Shown: piece after piece, positions 23,791-36,400 of the stretch
Position numbering within the stretch: position 1 is the first letter of the stretch
How the letters are laid out: each line of letters opens with the position of its first letter
Source of the DNA: Liolophura sinensis
Lineage: Eukaryota > Mollusca > Polyplacophora > Chitonida > Chitonidae
Direction of reading: 5' to 3'
NCBI RefSeq assembly: GCF_032854445.1
Contig: NC_088302.1
Span: 53,228,046-53,288,045 of the forward strand
DNA length: 60,000 bases
Position numbers and translations under genes: made by a program
The notes under the pieces: model-generated
What the model saw: the letters and a program-made list of their open reading frames with translations, nothing else
Databases searched by the model: none
Told to the model about the DNA's origin: nothing

Positions 23791-24404
23791 GTATGTTCCA
23801 AATACATGTATACTGGTTGTTTGTCTACCCTGTTAAAAACCATTACATGTATATAGAGATACACTGTATTATGCAGTCTTGGTTAATTCCGTTATATGTA
23901 ATTTACGCGGATAGTTGAGGCCCTACCCAAGTAGGATAATATCCATTTCATTCTGTATTTTCGATGTTAAATTAAATGGACAAAAACGCCTACTGCTTAC
24001 TTGTTATTTATGGCATGTAAATCCAACCTCAGTAAGCTTGAGAGAAAGATAGCAATTAATATAATAAATGTAGATCTTTTTGATTTCAAACGTTTCTCTG
24101 ACGTCACCAGGTGACCAGTAGCTGCCATACCAATGGCTCTATTGTCTGAAAATATTAGTTTACGCTATTATCTAGAAACAGTCCTGCGGAAAATAGAAGC
24201 GAATGAGGTGTTATTGAACTGGAAATACACAACTTAGATAGATGCGAAGCGCAAGCCAGATGGTGTTCATCAATCCCATGAAGTAGATCCGTGATTTGTT
24301 TCACTGAAGGTGTGAAGCTGACGGCATATACTGTGTACTGTCATGTGTGAGGTTTGGACACATGTTCAGTCCTCGATATACATAGTTTTTATCACAGGTG
24401 TCGG

Positions 24405-24662
24405 AGGGAACCTCCGTGGCCAAAGATGGTTTGCATGCCAGCGCGGCGCAATGACCTAGGAGCCTCTCATCAATGCGGTCGTTGTGAGTTCAAGTCCAGC
24501 TCATGCTGGCTTCCTCTCCGGCCGCAAGTGGAAAAGTCTGCCAGCAAACTGTGTATGCTCGTGGTTTCTGCCCGGTTTCCTCCCACCACAATGCTGGCCG
24601 CCGTCGTATAATTGAAATATTCTTTAGTACAACAAACAACAACCAAATAAATAAATACATAC
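24405..24662 (+). mobile_element. Near full-length tRNA-derived SINE, family A
   Basis: Begins with a tRNA-like head, CCTCCGTGGCCAAAGATGG, followed about 60 bp later by the B-box-like GAGTTCAAGTCC. Then comes the body GCTGGCTTCCTCTCCGG...CCGGTTTCCTCCCACCA and an AAATAAATAAATA tail. The layout (RNA polymerase III promoter head, unrelated body, A-rich short-repeat tail) defines a SINE. Confidence 0.9.
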
Positions 24663-24910
24663 ATAAACATATGTGGGATTCAAGCTGGGTCCTTCGCTTT
24701 GCACTTAATTGGAATGCTACTCGGATCAGTGATACGAGGGGCATCAGATTTTTCTGATTCGAAGTGCCCGCCCCGTTTGTCGAATCATGGCGGCGTTTAT
24801 CCAGATACCAATCACATGCACCTTCACAAATGTGGGCAGGTTCTAACATCCTTGTCTGAAACTCTGGATTAAGTTTTCAACGTAGGTGAGACATCTCCAC
24901 GTATTGCAAT

Positions 24911-24911
<1 letters not shown>

Positions 24912-24956
<45 letters not shown>
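24912..24956 (+). repeat. (GT)n microsatellite
   Basis: About 45 bp of GT dinucleotide. Confidence 0.99.
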
Positions 24957-24957
<1 letters not shown>

Positions 24958-25183
24958 AACGAAGGGACGTAACCTGAACTAAACTTAATGTTTTCCAAGA
25001 TAATATTTACCCTGAACACCTGTGAAAAAGCTTTCGAACCTCACTCGGATTAAGGAAGCGCCTGGAACTAGACCAGATTTAACTGACTATAGCTGTTTCC
25101 GTGTGACTACGACCTTTGAACTGATTGTTTAAGCCCGCTGGTTGTTGGGCATTTGTCAAATCAATCATACTATTCTGTCTTAA

Positions 25184-25280
25184 CTTTATTTATTTATCTG
25201 ATTGGTGTTTTACACCGCACTCAAGAATGTTTAACTTACACAACGGCGGCCAGCATTATGGTGGGAGGAAACCGGGTATT
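25184..25280 (-). mobile_element. SINE 3'-end fragment, family A
   Basis: Reverse copy: TTTATTTATCTGATTGGTGT, ACACCGCACTCAAGAATG, ACGGCGGCCAGCATTATGG and GGAAACCGGG, then the similarity stops. Confidence 0.88.
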
Positions 25281-25797
25281 AACTTCTAGGTTCCATTTTG
25301 CCACTCAATATGGTGTGAAACACAACGTGCTCATGTGAAAGCAATAATGTGATTATACGGGATAGTGTGGTGTGACAGAGTGGATTGAAACAAACCATAG
25401 TGATATTTGCCACACTTGTAACATACTCCCGGTGAACTCTCTTGTCGGTTGACATTTTGGCTCTCATGTAGCTTCTTATGGCGATCCTCAACTTGAGACC
25501 ATTCATTCCACTTCTTACAGCTCAATGACTGGAACAGAATTAACTCCAAAAAATACTTAGCAAATTGCCAAAATGAAATAAAAGCATTTTGATCTCAGAA
25601 GATCTATGTAGATATAGTTTGGAAACATGCATACGAGCAAAACGCCACACTAACCCATATACTACATAGCATGTGTTAATTCTTTAATCAGGCATTAGTT
25701 TGGGCATGACATGTGCGGCACTTCATCTCCAGGTTACAACACCCACAATATGTAGCGATGACGGGGATATTTGTACGATACACTTACTGAAATGCAC

Positions 25798-25896
25798 ACA
25801 TGGCAGGCGGTTTCTTCACCAATGGGGCCACGTGTTCATGTATGTCTGTACATGTACACGTGGCAGGCGGTTCCTTCACCAATGGGACCACGTGTT
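25798..25896 (+). repeat. Two-copy direct repeat, about 61-bp period
   Basis: TGGCAGGCGGTTTCTTCACC + AATGGGGCCACGTGTTC recurs as TGGCAGGCGGTTCCTTCACC + AATGGGACCACGTGTTC. Confidence 0.9.
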
Positions 25897-27609
25897 CTAA
25901 TGCAGCTCTGACAGGTTTCAACCGGAAGTGAGGACGTTTTTTCAGCTATGGGTGACGTAGGCTGTTCCGGCTTCTATCATACAACTGGCCCACGTCATAC
26001 AAGTGATGTAAACACAAAAAACAGCACACGAATATATGCTACAAGATGCACTGAGTCTTGCTTGTATACGAGAATAAAGAATATACATGGTGTCTATGGA
26101 GCAATCCTCAATGAAAGTTTAGTCAAAGAATTACCCGCCTAGCAATATTGAAATGTTATTTGCCTAAACTTGACGGCGCATATTTCAACATTGCGCGGTA
26201 CGATGCAACGATGTAGGGTAGTACGTTTATAATGACATGGTAATGCGTTTAATCCGAACCATGTAAGCCTATATGTTTGTGAAACAACGGCTGCTTTGGG
26301 GAAAAGAACGCTTTGTACAGTATTATAGTCCTCATGACCTGATACAGGATTATAGATGGCCGGAATTTATAATTAAGACAAATATTAATTTAAGTTAGTG
26401 AATATTTTGGTCTCGTCCTAGGATCTGTAATCCTAGACATTTATTTGTTATTATTGTTATTATCGTTAGTAGTAGTAGTAGGAGGACGAGGAGGAGTATA
26501 AAGCATTATCTGTAACCACGTTGTAGTTTGTCTCGACAACAAAAAAATGAATATCGGTATCTACTGAGTCAAAAGTTAAGGCTTAAATGCAAATGTGCAG
26601 TAATAGGAAACTTAAGTACATGCATACCAGTCACAAAGAGGCTATCCAAGATTGCTTGGAATAGCTGCATTGCGCTATGTTTTACCATGACGTTACAGCT
26701 TATCCTTAGTGTTTGTTTTATTTGACCTTGGCTTACAAAGACGGCGATGTACATCGATCAACATGTACTTCCAGACTAACTTCTGGCTAGAACACCATCT
26801 CATTGGCCAGACACATTGCACTGTTGCGAACGGAATCTTGTCCTAATTCTGAACCAGGTAATGGAAATGTCAGTAGTTGATGGGCATCAATATACAGTCA
26901 GAAATTGCGTTAATCTGATTCCAGCATCGACCTCCAATCCAGGCGCCTGTATGTCCAATCAGCTATGGAAGGCGGGTGGTCGGGGTGCTATAGGCCTAAA
27001 GCCGTCAGTGTTATGAAACACTATAACGCTTATTCCGGTCGAGACGCCAACGCCATATACTCTGAATTTGTCTGAAAGCTTACGGCGAATGGCTTTCTCA
27101 TTTCCGAGCTGCAATCGGGCAGACGGTGTTCTCCTTATTTCTCCGTCACACCACGCAAGACGAGTGGATACGAGCGCCAGGTCATACCGACCTTCTCATA
27201 CTCTCATACCATGTAAATGCCGATCGGCAAACCGTGCAGCTGCCCGAACATTGCACATAGTTCAGTACTTTCGCACTTGAAAAACAACATTACACTATGT
27301 TATAAAGTTCTTCTGTACTTGAAAAAGCAAATAAACATTACGGCATAGGTGTTATCGGTCAGAACAAGGATTCCACTGAGCATTTCTGTAACGCGTATGT
27401 TTATTTTTTCAAGGGGCACACTCGAAATAAATGTCCAGGTGTTACAAAGTATACTGGTATATAAGCGTCATTCAACTTGCTTCTGCAGCCCTCTTGACCA
27501 TTCAGGCTTAACGTTGTGCCTTGTTTGTTTTTTTTTTCCTCAAAAGATATTAGAAAGGGCAAGAAAATGTCCACCCAAAAGTCTGGCCGCCCCCAAACAT
27601 AAGTGAGTG

Positions 27610-27652
27610 TGTGAAACGTTCTCGAGTATGGCTTTAAACACCAGTGAAAAAC
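27610..27652 (+). mobile_element. Diverged SINE tail fragment, family A
   Basis: GAAACGTTCTCGAGTATGGC and TTTAAACACCAGTGAAA resemble the SINE 3' end (GAAATATTCTNGAGTACGGC, TTAAACACCAATGAAA). Confidence 0.55.
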
Positions 27653-27986
27653 ATGGATGTGAATGATTGTACAGGTCTGAGAAACCCAAATCCCTTTGAC
27701 ATTATGGGGTATACCGTACGATCAAGAGGCCTTTCATTATATGTCGCCACAGATCAGGGTGCATGGCATTTACTCTAAGGTTTAATTTAGATGCCCAGTG
27801 AGGATGAAAACATTCTGACGAGTGTATTATCAAAGCCATAGCCAACGTTCAGCTGCCGACGTTCGGTTCATTTTGAAATGAAGTTATCAGAAGACACTCG
27901 GTAGAGATTCTTTGCTTATGTCAACCTTATTTCGGCCATGTCACAACGCTGTATCTTTGTTTAGCAGGCCTGTAACAATGACAACA

Positions 27987-28131
27987 GTACGTGGAAAGTT
28001 CTCTCAGCAACCTGCGGATGGTCGTGGGTTTTCCCCGGACTCTGTCCGACTTCCTCCCACCATAATGCTGGCCGGCGCCATTTAAGTGAAATATCGTACG
28101 GCGTAAAACACCAATCAAATATATAAATAAA
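27987..28131 (+). mobile_element. SINE fragment, family A, 5'-truncated
   Basis: From AACCTGCGGATGGTCGTGGG through CTTCCTCCCACCATAATGCT to GTACGGCGTAAAACACCAAT and an AATATATAAATAAAT tail. Confidence 0.88.
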
Positions 28132-28403
28132 TGCCGACATATTTACAGTGCTGTCTCACCAAAACGCCATGCCAGACACTTCCCTCAGTCAGCGTATACA
28201 TGGATACCGGGCCATCCTATTTTAACCTTGTACCACGTATGATAAATACCAAATATATGTTGATATCGACTAATGTGATTGTTCCCGCTAAGGACATATA
28301 AACCGCTATTGATAGTATTATCCGAAAACTGCATTTTATGACATTTTACATAATGCTTAGTTCTTCTCGCCGAAGATCTCATAGAATTAGTTGACGGATA
28401 TAT

Positions 28404-28521
28404 GTATTTATTTATTCATTTGATTGGTGTTCAAGAATATCTCACTTACATGTATACTACGCCAGCCAGCATTATGGTGGGAAACCAGGCAGCGTCCGGG
28501 GAAACCCACGATCATCCCCAG
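28404..28521 (-). mobile_element. SINE 3'-end fragment, family A
   Basis: Reverse copy with TATTTATTTATTCATTTGAT, GATTGGTG, TCAAGAATATCTCAC, CCAGCCAGCATTATGGTGGG and GGGGAAACCCACGATCATCC; the GCCGTAC block is deleted. Confidence 0.85.
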
Positions 28522-31500
28522 GTTAGTTGAGGGATAAAAAGGCATTTCAAGTATATTGACTTGTGAAACCTGATAGAGCCAGAGATCTTCGCCAGGTCAC
28601 GTACCTAACAAAACTCTAGGATTAAAGCCTCCGCATAACCGATGGAGACCGTCGGGCACATTGTATTAGTTAAAATAGTGACTGCGTGTTATTGAATAGG
28701 CTCTGTATAAAGCAGGTCGTTTGTCGCAGGATACGGCGTTCACCCAAGGAAGCTAATTACAACACGACATAGATCCCTTACACCATGAGGAAAAAATCAT
28801 TATACAGCTAATATCTTTGATTATAGGCCGATACACATAGAAACAGCGGAGATCAAATCGGGAATAATATAGGTTAACGATTGCTGCCCAAGGCCAATCC
28901 TCGACGGTTGAATTAATCTAGCCTGCTCACTTGCTACTCGCTTAACGACCCCGTACTAAGAATTCTCTACATATATAACCAACACGACAAACCAGCTTAG
29001 TCAATGAACATCATACCAAACGCGGTGGGATTTCTACACGGCTTAGATCCGAACAGCTATCAACAGGCATGATCCTTAGCCTACACACTCCACGACACAC
29101 CGACAGCGAAATCACCCTGTCACGTACACACTGTAACAATGGAACGGTCACGTTATCAACAATGTAATGCACAACAACCCAGGGTTAAGGGTGTCCTGAT
29201 GCGACATGTCAGAAAATGTGCACATCTTTATTTGGCTGTATGTTTGTCCCTATTTAACACAGCACAGTAACCAGCCAATGAAAATAATCCTCAGAGCACC
29301 AAGTTTGCCACTTCAACATAATAGCTACGCTGTCTCGAACACCCCAGGTAAAAGGTATTCCAGTCAAACATGGCACTTTTCCAACCCCTGGAATTTAAGC
29401 GCTAAACGAAAGAGCAAGGCAATAACTAGTCCTGCGAGACTATTGTAGGTCTATTTATGGGAACTGGTTCCCTGTAGACTATAGACTGCACATTTAAACC
29501 ACTTGGACATCTTTTACGGTGATATTTGAACCACTGTATTCGTGAAAAAGAAGCAAACAAAACACAAAGTGTACAATGACGGTATTTTTATTTATCACAA
29601 ATCAAACGACATGTTATTTCTTAACATATTTCAGAATCGTGAAATATTTATTTCCACATGGGTCTTTATCCCAAGAAAATGTACTGTGACAAGAAACAGT
29701 ATAAAAGAGCGGAAGTATTCCACTGAGCACAACTCTGTAGCTCGAACTGAAGGTGACAATGTATTGAATATGACGATGTGACGAAAATGACTTATGTGTG
29801 CCGAGAAACTTGAATACCCTGTACAGAAAATCATTGCAGATAGACATGGTACCAAAGGCTTCCAAAGAAAAAACAATACAACAGAAGGAATTTTTAAAAC
29901 ACACATATTTCACTTCGAAATTAATTACCCAGGTGAGTGAACGATCGTGAAATAATTTAAATCTTGTTTTTGAATTTAACATAACGTTGATGTGATCGCC
30001 ACCTGAAGTTTTACATTTTGCGTCTCACTACAGAACCTAGATGGAGAGAAAAAAATGGTGAGGATTTTTACACCCTATGGGTCAAATGCTTGTCACGTTT
30101 TTAAAAACAAGACTTCTATAAATAAAAATGCTTGGGGCTCATGATGAATTATTTACACATACATGAGGTCCTATCACGTGGTACGAACATGGAATAATGA
30201 CAACGATTCATCTCATCACAAAACTTCCGAGCATTCGTCAAAAGAACTGGAAAGGACAACGGAAACATTGCAAAGTTATCAACAAGAGTGTGAAGTTAGC
30301 AATACCAGCCTCATCACCACAAACATTAGTATGACGATAGGTAAGCTCGTTAGATCTTGACAGCCTACAATACCTTGGCATGCCAGGTGTACCAAGTAAA
30401 ATGCCTAAAAGTTGCTGTCACCTGTTGGGCATATGCTGAGTATTAAAGGAGCACCAGAAAATCGTATATTCAGTTATTACAACCGTGGCTATTGGCACAT
30501 CTCTCTATGTTGATTGGTGTTACAGCCATATGTCTAGCATATCGAAAAAAATCTTGATAAAAACATTAGCTGTCATGTCGTACAGCATCCAGATTGGGAA
30601 ATCAATAGCTATTCTCTGAAGATCTATACTGTACAGAAAAGCTTCAAAATACAAAAACCAGGATAAATGCAACATTATCAAGTTTGAAACACAATAGGAA
30701 TCAATAGCTGGCCATTGATCTGTTTCCCAGATCACACGTTGTAAGCGCCGTTTCGTGATCAGAGCGCGCATATATATGGGGACTTTGCTGACAGGGCGAA
30801 CAAACTATTCCAGCCAAATTTAGCTATAATCAGATCGCCAAACCAGGCAAGTCTGCAATCAACTGTGAGTGCATGTGGTTCTTGCCGAACTGATCCCTAA
30901 CGAAGCAATGAAATAATAGCTGGCCTGCCCAATCAATAATTCAGACAAAAGCTTACACCAGTTGGAAAGGAGAAAAACTAATCAATTCCGACAGAAACAG
31001 GGATTATGAAGATTAAAATTTAATCACAGGAATATTGATTTTCGTCGTGTCTATAAAGCACTGCACATCAACATCTTTGAGGCGCATACTAAGGCATATT
31101 CTGGGAGTTATTCTGTCATAACTAATAAATCCCTGACAATTTCCAATGCAGCTGTCGTATTACATCCAGGAGCATAAATTGTTACCGAACAGGTCTCTGT
31201 TGTGTGGGTGTCTTGGTTTCTCTGAACATTAAATGTCAGCGATCCGTCTGTGAAGTCGCGGCTTCCGAATATTAAGGGCATGCGGACATGCGAAATCACA
31301 AATTTGGTGATTTGCTTACTTCTGTGAAAGAGAGATTCCATATGTAACAGCTGTTAACATTATTGCTTCATCCTGAGCTGATGTATTGGGACTTAGTAAG
31401 AGGGTGCGATGAAGAGGATTTTAGTCAAATCCCATAACAATCTGTATACGTTATCATGGGAACATTGTTCTTCTCGCTTCAAAACATTTACTGGTCACTG

Positions 31501-33270
31501 AAGGTCCAGAGCTGAGATTTGGAGTGGTCGAACAACGTGGCGTGGAGCTTTTCCCTGAGGTCAACACTACAATCGGTAGATTTTACACCGGTATTCATTT
31601 TTGACACATCGACACAATAAGTCCTGTCTACTCCGAAAAATTTTCAAATTGAATATTCTGAAGGTTGCGCTTTCTGTCCAGACAAATTGCTTTTAAAGGC
31701 GTTACTCTAGACACAAAAAGTTTACAAATCACAGCAGCTGCATTCTGGACAAAGGTCACTATTCAGATGGGTTATCAACCAGCTTTTAAGAATATGTCGA
31801 CGTGTATGAAGTGTGCTTTGGTACAAAAACATCTGTCTTGGTTTATATCAGTAAAACCTCAAATGTGGGCGCCCATACTAATTAAGAGTATCAAAACAGC
31901 CCTGAATACGTCATTATTACACGGTACAGTTACACAGCATATGGTTTAACACTGTATTAGATTATTTTTTCTTTGGATTATTACAACCTACGTTTGTCTA
32001 GGACAACCTTCGAATTGGATCACTCACTAACACCGTCACTTTGCGGACAGTTTTAAGGCCCAAGAGAAAAAAGTGCGGGAGGGTCAAGAATACAAATACA
32101 TGTACTATCTGTAGGAGCTACACGACAGCTGTTTACCCAATATGACCACTAGGGATTAGCATGAATGCGCGATCTGTCAGTTGAGAACTTTCACAACTGA
32201 ATAACACAGATAGTTAACAGATTTCAAGGAATAACATCTAACCACCCTATAAAGGAGATACGGTTAGTTTTTGCAGCGTTACACTTTTGCTCCGAATACA
32301 ATGTATCGACAGTCCCAAACTTTCTGGAGCACAACACAGTACATAGGAGGTACACTAGCAGACAGTGGTGCCACTTGTGAAAGCCTCACATCTGTTACAT
32401 GTGGTAGACCGTTATACACATGAGGTTTATATTATTAATCTAATTCTGATCGTCATGGTTTCAAGCATACCCCTGAAAATCCTTTCAAAATCCTATGAGC
32501 ATCCTGTACTTCCACACGTTAGTATTAATTCATGACTATAATTTAACTCTTGGTGGCCTATTGAATGTTTGACCCATCTCTACTGTGTAAATCATTTATT
32601 TTCAGGTGACAAAACGTGCAGGTTTTCATAAATTAATTTGTAAAGATCAGCGATTTATCAAATATGGATACAGGTGAAGTGACGTGTTTCACACAGTGCA
32701 CTTTCAAATGTCTCCAGGAAGGTCAAGAAAATGTCAGATCATTTGATTAAACCTTGAAAATTTAAATACAAATTCTGTACAATGCCTTACACAGTAAGGA
32801 CTTCAATGGCATTCATATTTGACTGTTCTACAAAGAGAATCGAACCTACATACACAGTCGGCTCTTATCTGGGACCCATTCTGTACAGCAGTACACAACC
32901 TCACATAAGTGGACTTGTTTTCCTTGTGTTTGTGACTTCTGCCAGCGTCTAGCGTACAGGCAGCCGATTCCATAAGACAGACTTAGATTTACAGTACGTC
33001 AAAATATCTAACATGTGAACAGATTTATTTCCAAATCACAGGGTTTTAAAATCCTGAATTTCAATCAAATTTACAATTTTCAAGCACCTCTAAAATTGTT
33101 TCATGGAATCAGCCTTGGGCCACATAAAAGGGTTCAACAATTAAAAAGAAAAAAAAAAAAAAACCAACGGTCAGAGTAAACACACACAAACACTACTATT
33201 TACATGAGATGCATACCAGGAAAGTAAGAGTGAGTTCATAGTGTGCTAAAATTCTAATGAAAGCACTTGA

Positions 33271-33486
33271 TTAACACTGTGAGTTGTCCTTCAACATTTT
33301 ACTGGTTTCGTGTGTGCCATTTTCTAAAGGCACTTTTTCCACAAGGTACACTTTGGTCGTGTCCTCAACCTCTTGCTCTTTCACTTTGATCCATTCCAAT
33401 TCCTGAGCAGCTTCCAAGTCTGCCCTGTCCTTCAGCTCATGAGCTGGTCGGCAGTCCTCAGTCATTCTCAGCAGACCCAGGATACG
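33271..33486 (-). CDS. SLC6 exon 13: cytoplasmic C-terminal tail
   Basis: Acceptor TTAATTTGTTTCAG, then [20 protein letters not shown], where R-x-x-x-L-x-x-x-T-x-D-W-x-P is the SLC6 tail start (Trp is Cys here). An acidic charged tail ends DNSQC and TAA at 33271-33273. No PDZ-ligand terminus is evident. Confidence 0.96.
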   Translation of the reverse strand, partial: RILGLLRMTEDCRPAHELKDRADLEAAQELEWIKVKEQEVEDTTKVYLVEKVPLENGTHETSKMLKDNSQC

Positions 33487-36400
33487 CTGAAACAAATTAA
33501 CAATGTTCAAGCTCAACCACATATGCAAGCATGAATATATTTGACAGATGTCTAGTTCAATCTTTTCACACATAACAAAAAAGTACAAGATGCCTAAGGT
33601 CACTTCTCATATTACTATCTAAACAACTATAGTTTTTAAGTTTTATGCAGATTCAACCATAAAATTTCCAGACGAGACATTGCCTAGTTATCTGGTGTGA
33701 CGACACAGTCAAGTGTGGGAGGGGAAGCGTTTGTTCTTTGTGAACTAGCTCTCAATTACTTTATTCCATCAGTATATATCAAATATTAAGGTAAAACATA
33801 ACCAACAGAACTGTTTTTCCCCATTATCAGCAGGCTTTTGACTGGACACATTAGAATGAATCAATCCCTATTTAACTCAAGGTCGAAGACTTAAGACGCC
33901 TGATAATCCGACGCAACAAGGTGAGCAAAGGCATTAACCCAAAATACAAGCCTTTGTACTTATATTCAGTCATGTGTACAAACATTTGGTAACTGAATAT
34001 GTCACTTTGTCTACTTGACAATTAAGGCTTTATTGCTAAAAATAAATCATTAACTGGTTCCTCAGCTTCATGAAAAAGCACTACAAATACATTTTTCATG
34101 CCATTCACAATGGCTAAATCAACAAAATCTATCGAGTCTGAATACTCTCAAAGTAGCTTACACAATAACCCTGCCATACATACGGGTATATGTAAATAAA
34201 GTCACTTTAGATGCACATTATCTTCGGTGTCATGTTGTGAAGGTAAAATGTGTGCTTCTTTCTTCCAAGTCTGATTGAAGACCATGCCAAAACAACTATT
34301 CTCTATTATACGAAACGGTTTCTGTAGTTATGTGACTGCAATGACGCTCTATCCTTTATCTTCAGCCTTCCCTAGTTTACCTTCCACCCTGAACAAAGGT
34401 TCACAGGCGCTGTACTTAAGCAGGTGCTGCAATCCTGAACTTTTTAACTCTCAAATCAATAATCTGCAGCTGACTAAACCTTCATCTCAATGCAGCCTCA
34501 TGAACCAGACAGTGCTAGGTCACTCACTCTCTGGCTCTTTGTTCACGTGACTACAATAACGCTATAGTTATACAACAGTGCCATTGAGTATGCACCACGC
34601 ACAAGTCTTGAACCTCATGAATTTGCTTTTGCCCTGATAATTGTACACACAATAGTTAAAAGTCCTGCAGAACACACTGTAAAGCCTATGTTTAAATATG
34701 TTCTAACGATTTTCTCACACTGTTTTGAATAGCCTGTTTTTGGTGTGGGTGGTTACTAGGTCACAATATTTAATTCAGAATTCTTATTGCATAAATTCTG
34801 TTGAAGAGAGGACAACTGATAAAGCACCAGCTCCTTTTCCTGCACCTGCTCTTTCTGTGTCATACAAACTGACACGTTATCATCAACAATGACCTTCATT
34901 ATTCACTACAACATGTTCAGGCGAGGTAGGCAGCAACCCACAGTATTCACACTGGAAACAAGGACCTGTATATCAATACATTTTGGGGAATTTCCATCAG
35001 CTACTTCCTATCTGATGTAACCCGACACGCTACCAGGGCAGATTTTAGTATCATATTCTAAGAACCGTCCATCAACTAAATCATTACGTCCTGTTCGGCC
35101 AGTCCTTTTCATACTTAACAGTGTGCAGAGCTGACTGAACACCAATTCATAGCTCACAAAACAATCTGTTACTAGTTACTTTATACATAACTGATATTTT
35201 AGAGGCAATGTATAAATTGTCAGGTCCCTGTGTCAGATTATCTGCTTGTATATACACACCCAAGCCAACCTACTCCAATGTTAACCTCAACATCCACCTC
35301 CACTACCTTACTCCAACTCACCACAATCCAATCCCAAGCCCTTATTTGTTCTTTTTCCCCAAACAAACACAACTTACCTCTTTTAAGGATCCATCTGCCT
35401 TTACAACTTGCCAGATCATTAGGGCAGGAATTGGGATGATAGACAGACTGGCCACAAACCAGCCAAAGACCAGGGCACCAATCGGATACACATAATCCTC
35501 GTAAGTGGGCGGGGTTAGCTTAGTCAGCGTCATTATAAAGGCAGTCTGTTGACAAACAGAAAGAAAAGCCAAAATGAAGAAGTTGGTTGTAGAGGACAGC
35601 ACCAGTTAAATAACATGCAACAAATTAGAATTTATTCTAATAAATCAGAAGAACTGTTTTAGACAGAAGTTAAGTATACACTGAATTATTAATATATACA
35701 AATAATAAAATGAGAATAAAATGCAATTCATTTTTTCTACTACTTTTCTAATGCCTATTGCTTTGCAGAACGACAGCATTGCAGAATGCTTTACATGTGT
35801 TGAAGGGTGTCCAAAATAAGACAAATACAAGCTGGCCACAATGCTCGTTCTAGGGTTTTCATGCTGAATAATTTTAGTGTCTATTTGGATTGCATCTTTC
35901 TTCTGCCCATTCTGGTTTGAACAGCATAATCATCAACAAAGCACTAATCAATCACATACGTTCAGGGGTCATTTCAGGGTCTTGTTAAAACCGATTATTG
36001 GGAAGCATATTATTTGAGATGGTCAGCCATGATCTTACTAGCTGTTGACATGTAGAGGAGTCGCATACTTACAGCCATGCAGACCGGGATCAGATACTTC
36101 AGGGAATAGACCAGGACTTTCAGCGTTGTTTGAGAAGTGTTTACTAACATACTGCTTACAGCCTTCAGGAAACGAGTCTCACCTGTACACAGAACAAAAC
36201 ACAATATAGTCCCCCAAACACAATATATAGTCCCCTAAACACAATACAATCTGCCGAACACAATACATTCCCCTAAACACAATATAGTCACATTAACACT
36301 AACACGTAACAAGCATAGTTTGAACAAATGGCCAATGACCACTGAATATAACAGATTTAATTAGCAGAACTTTAGGAGATATGATGAATGCTACAGAGTG

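Larger units (their letters stand above)
23791..33270. other. Gene-poor region between the two main genes
   Basis: Holds five SINE pieces, a GT microsatellite and the 61-bp direct repeat. Several ORFs of 60-122 codons show no family motif or matching splice phases. A possible poly(A) signal for the villin-like gene is AATAAA near 24063. The ORF at 30163-30360 has a good donor inside it (ATAG/gtaagc near 30340) but no partner exon. TTTATT at 33024 could be the minus-strand poly(A) signal of the SLC6 gene. Confidence 0.5.

Noticed and set aside
24354-24849. ORFs of 66-119 codons on both strands
   Set aside because: They lie within the SINE copy at 24405-24662 and share its sequence with other copies.
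31108-31341. 77-codon minus-strand ORF
   Set aside because: Some protein-like stretches but no acceptor, partner exon or known family.
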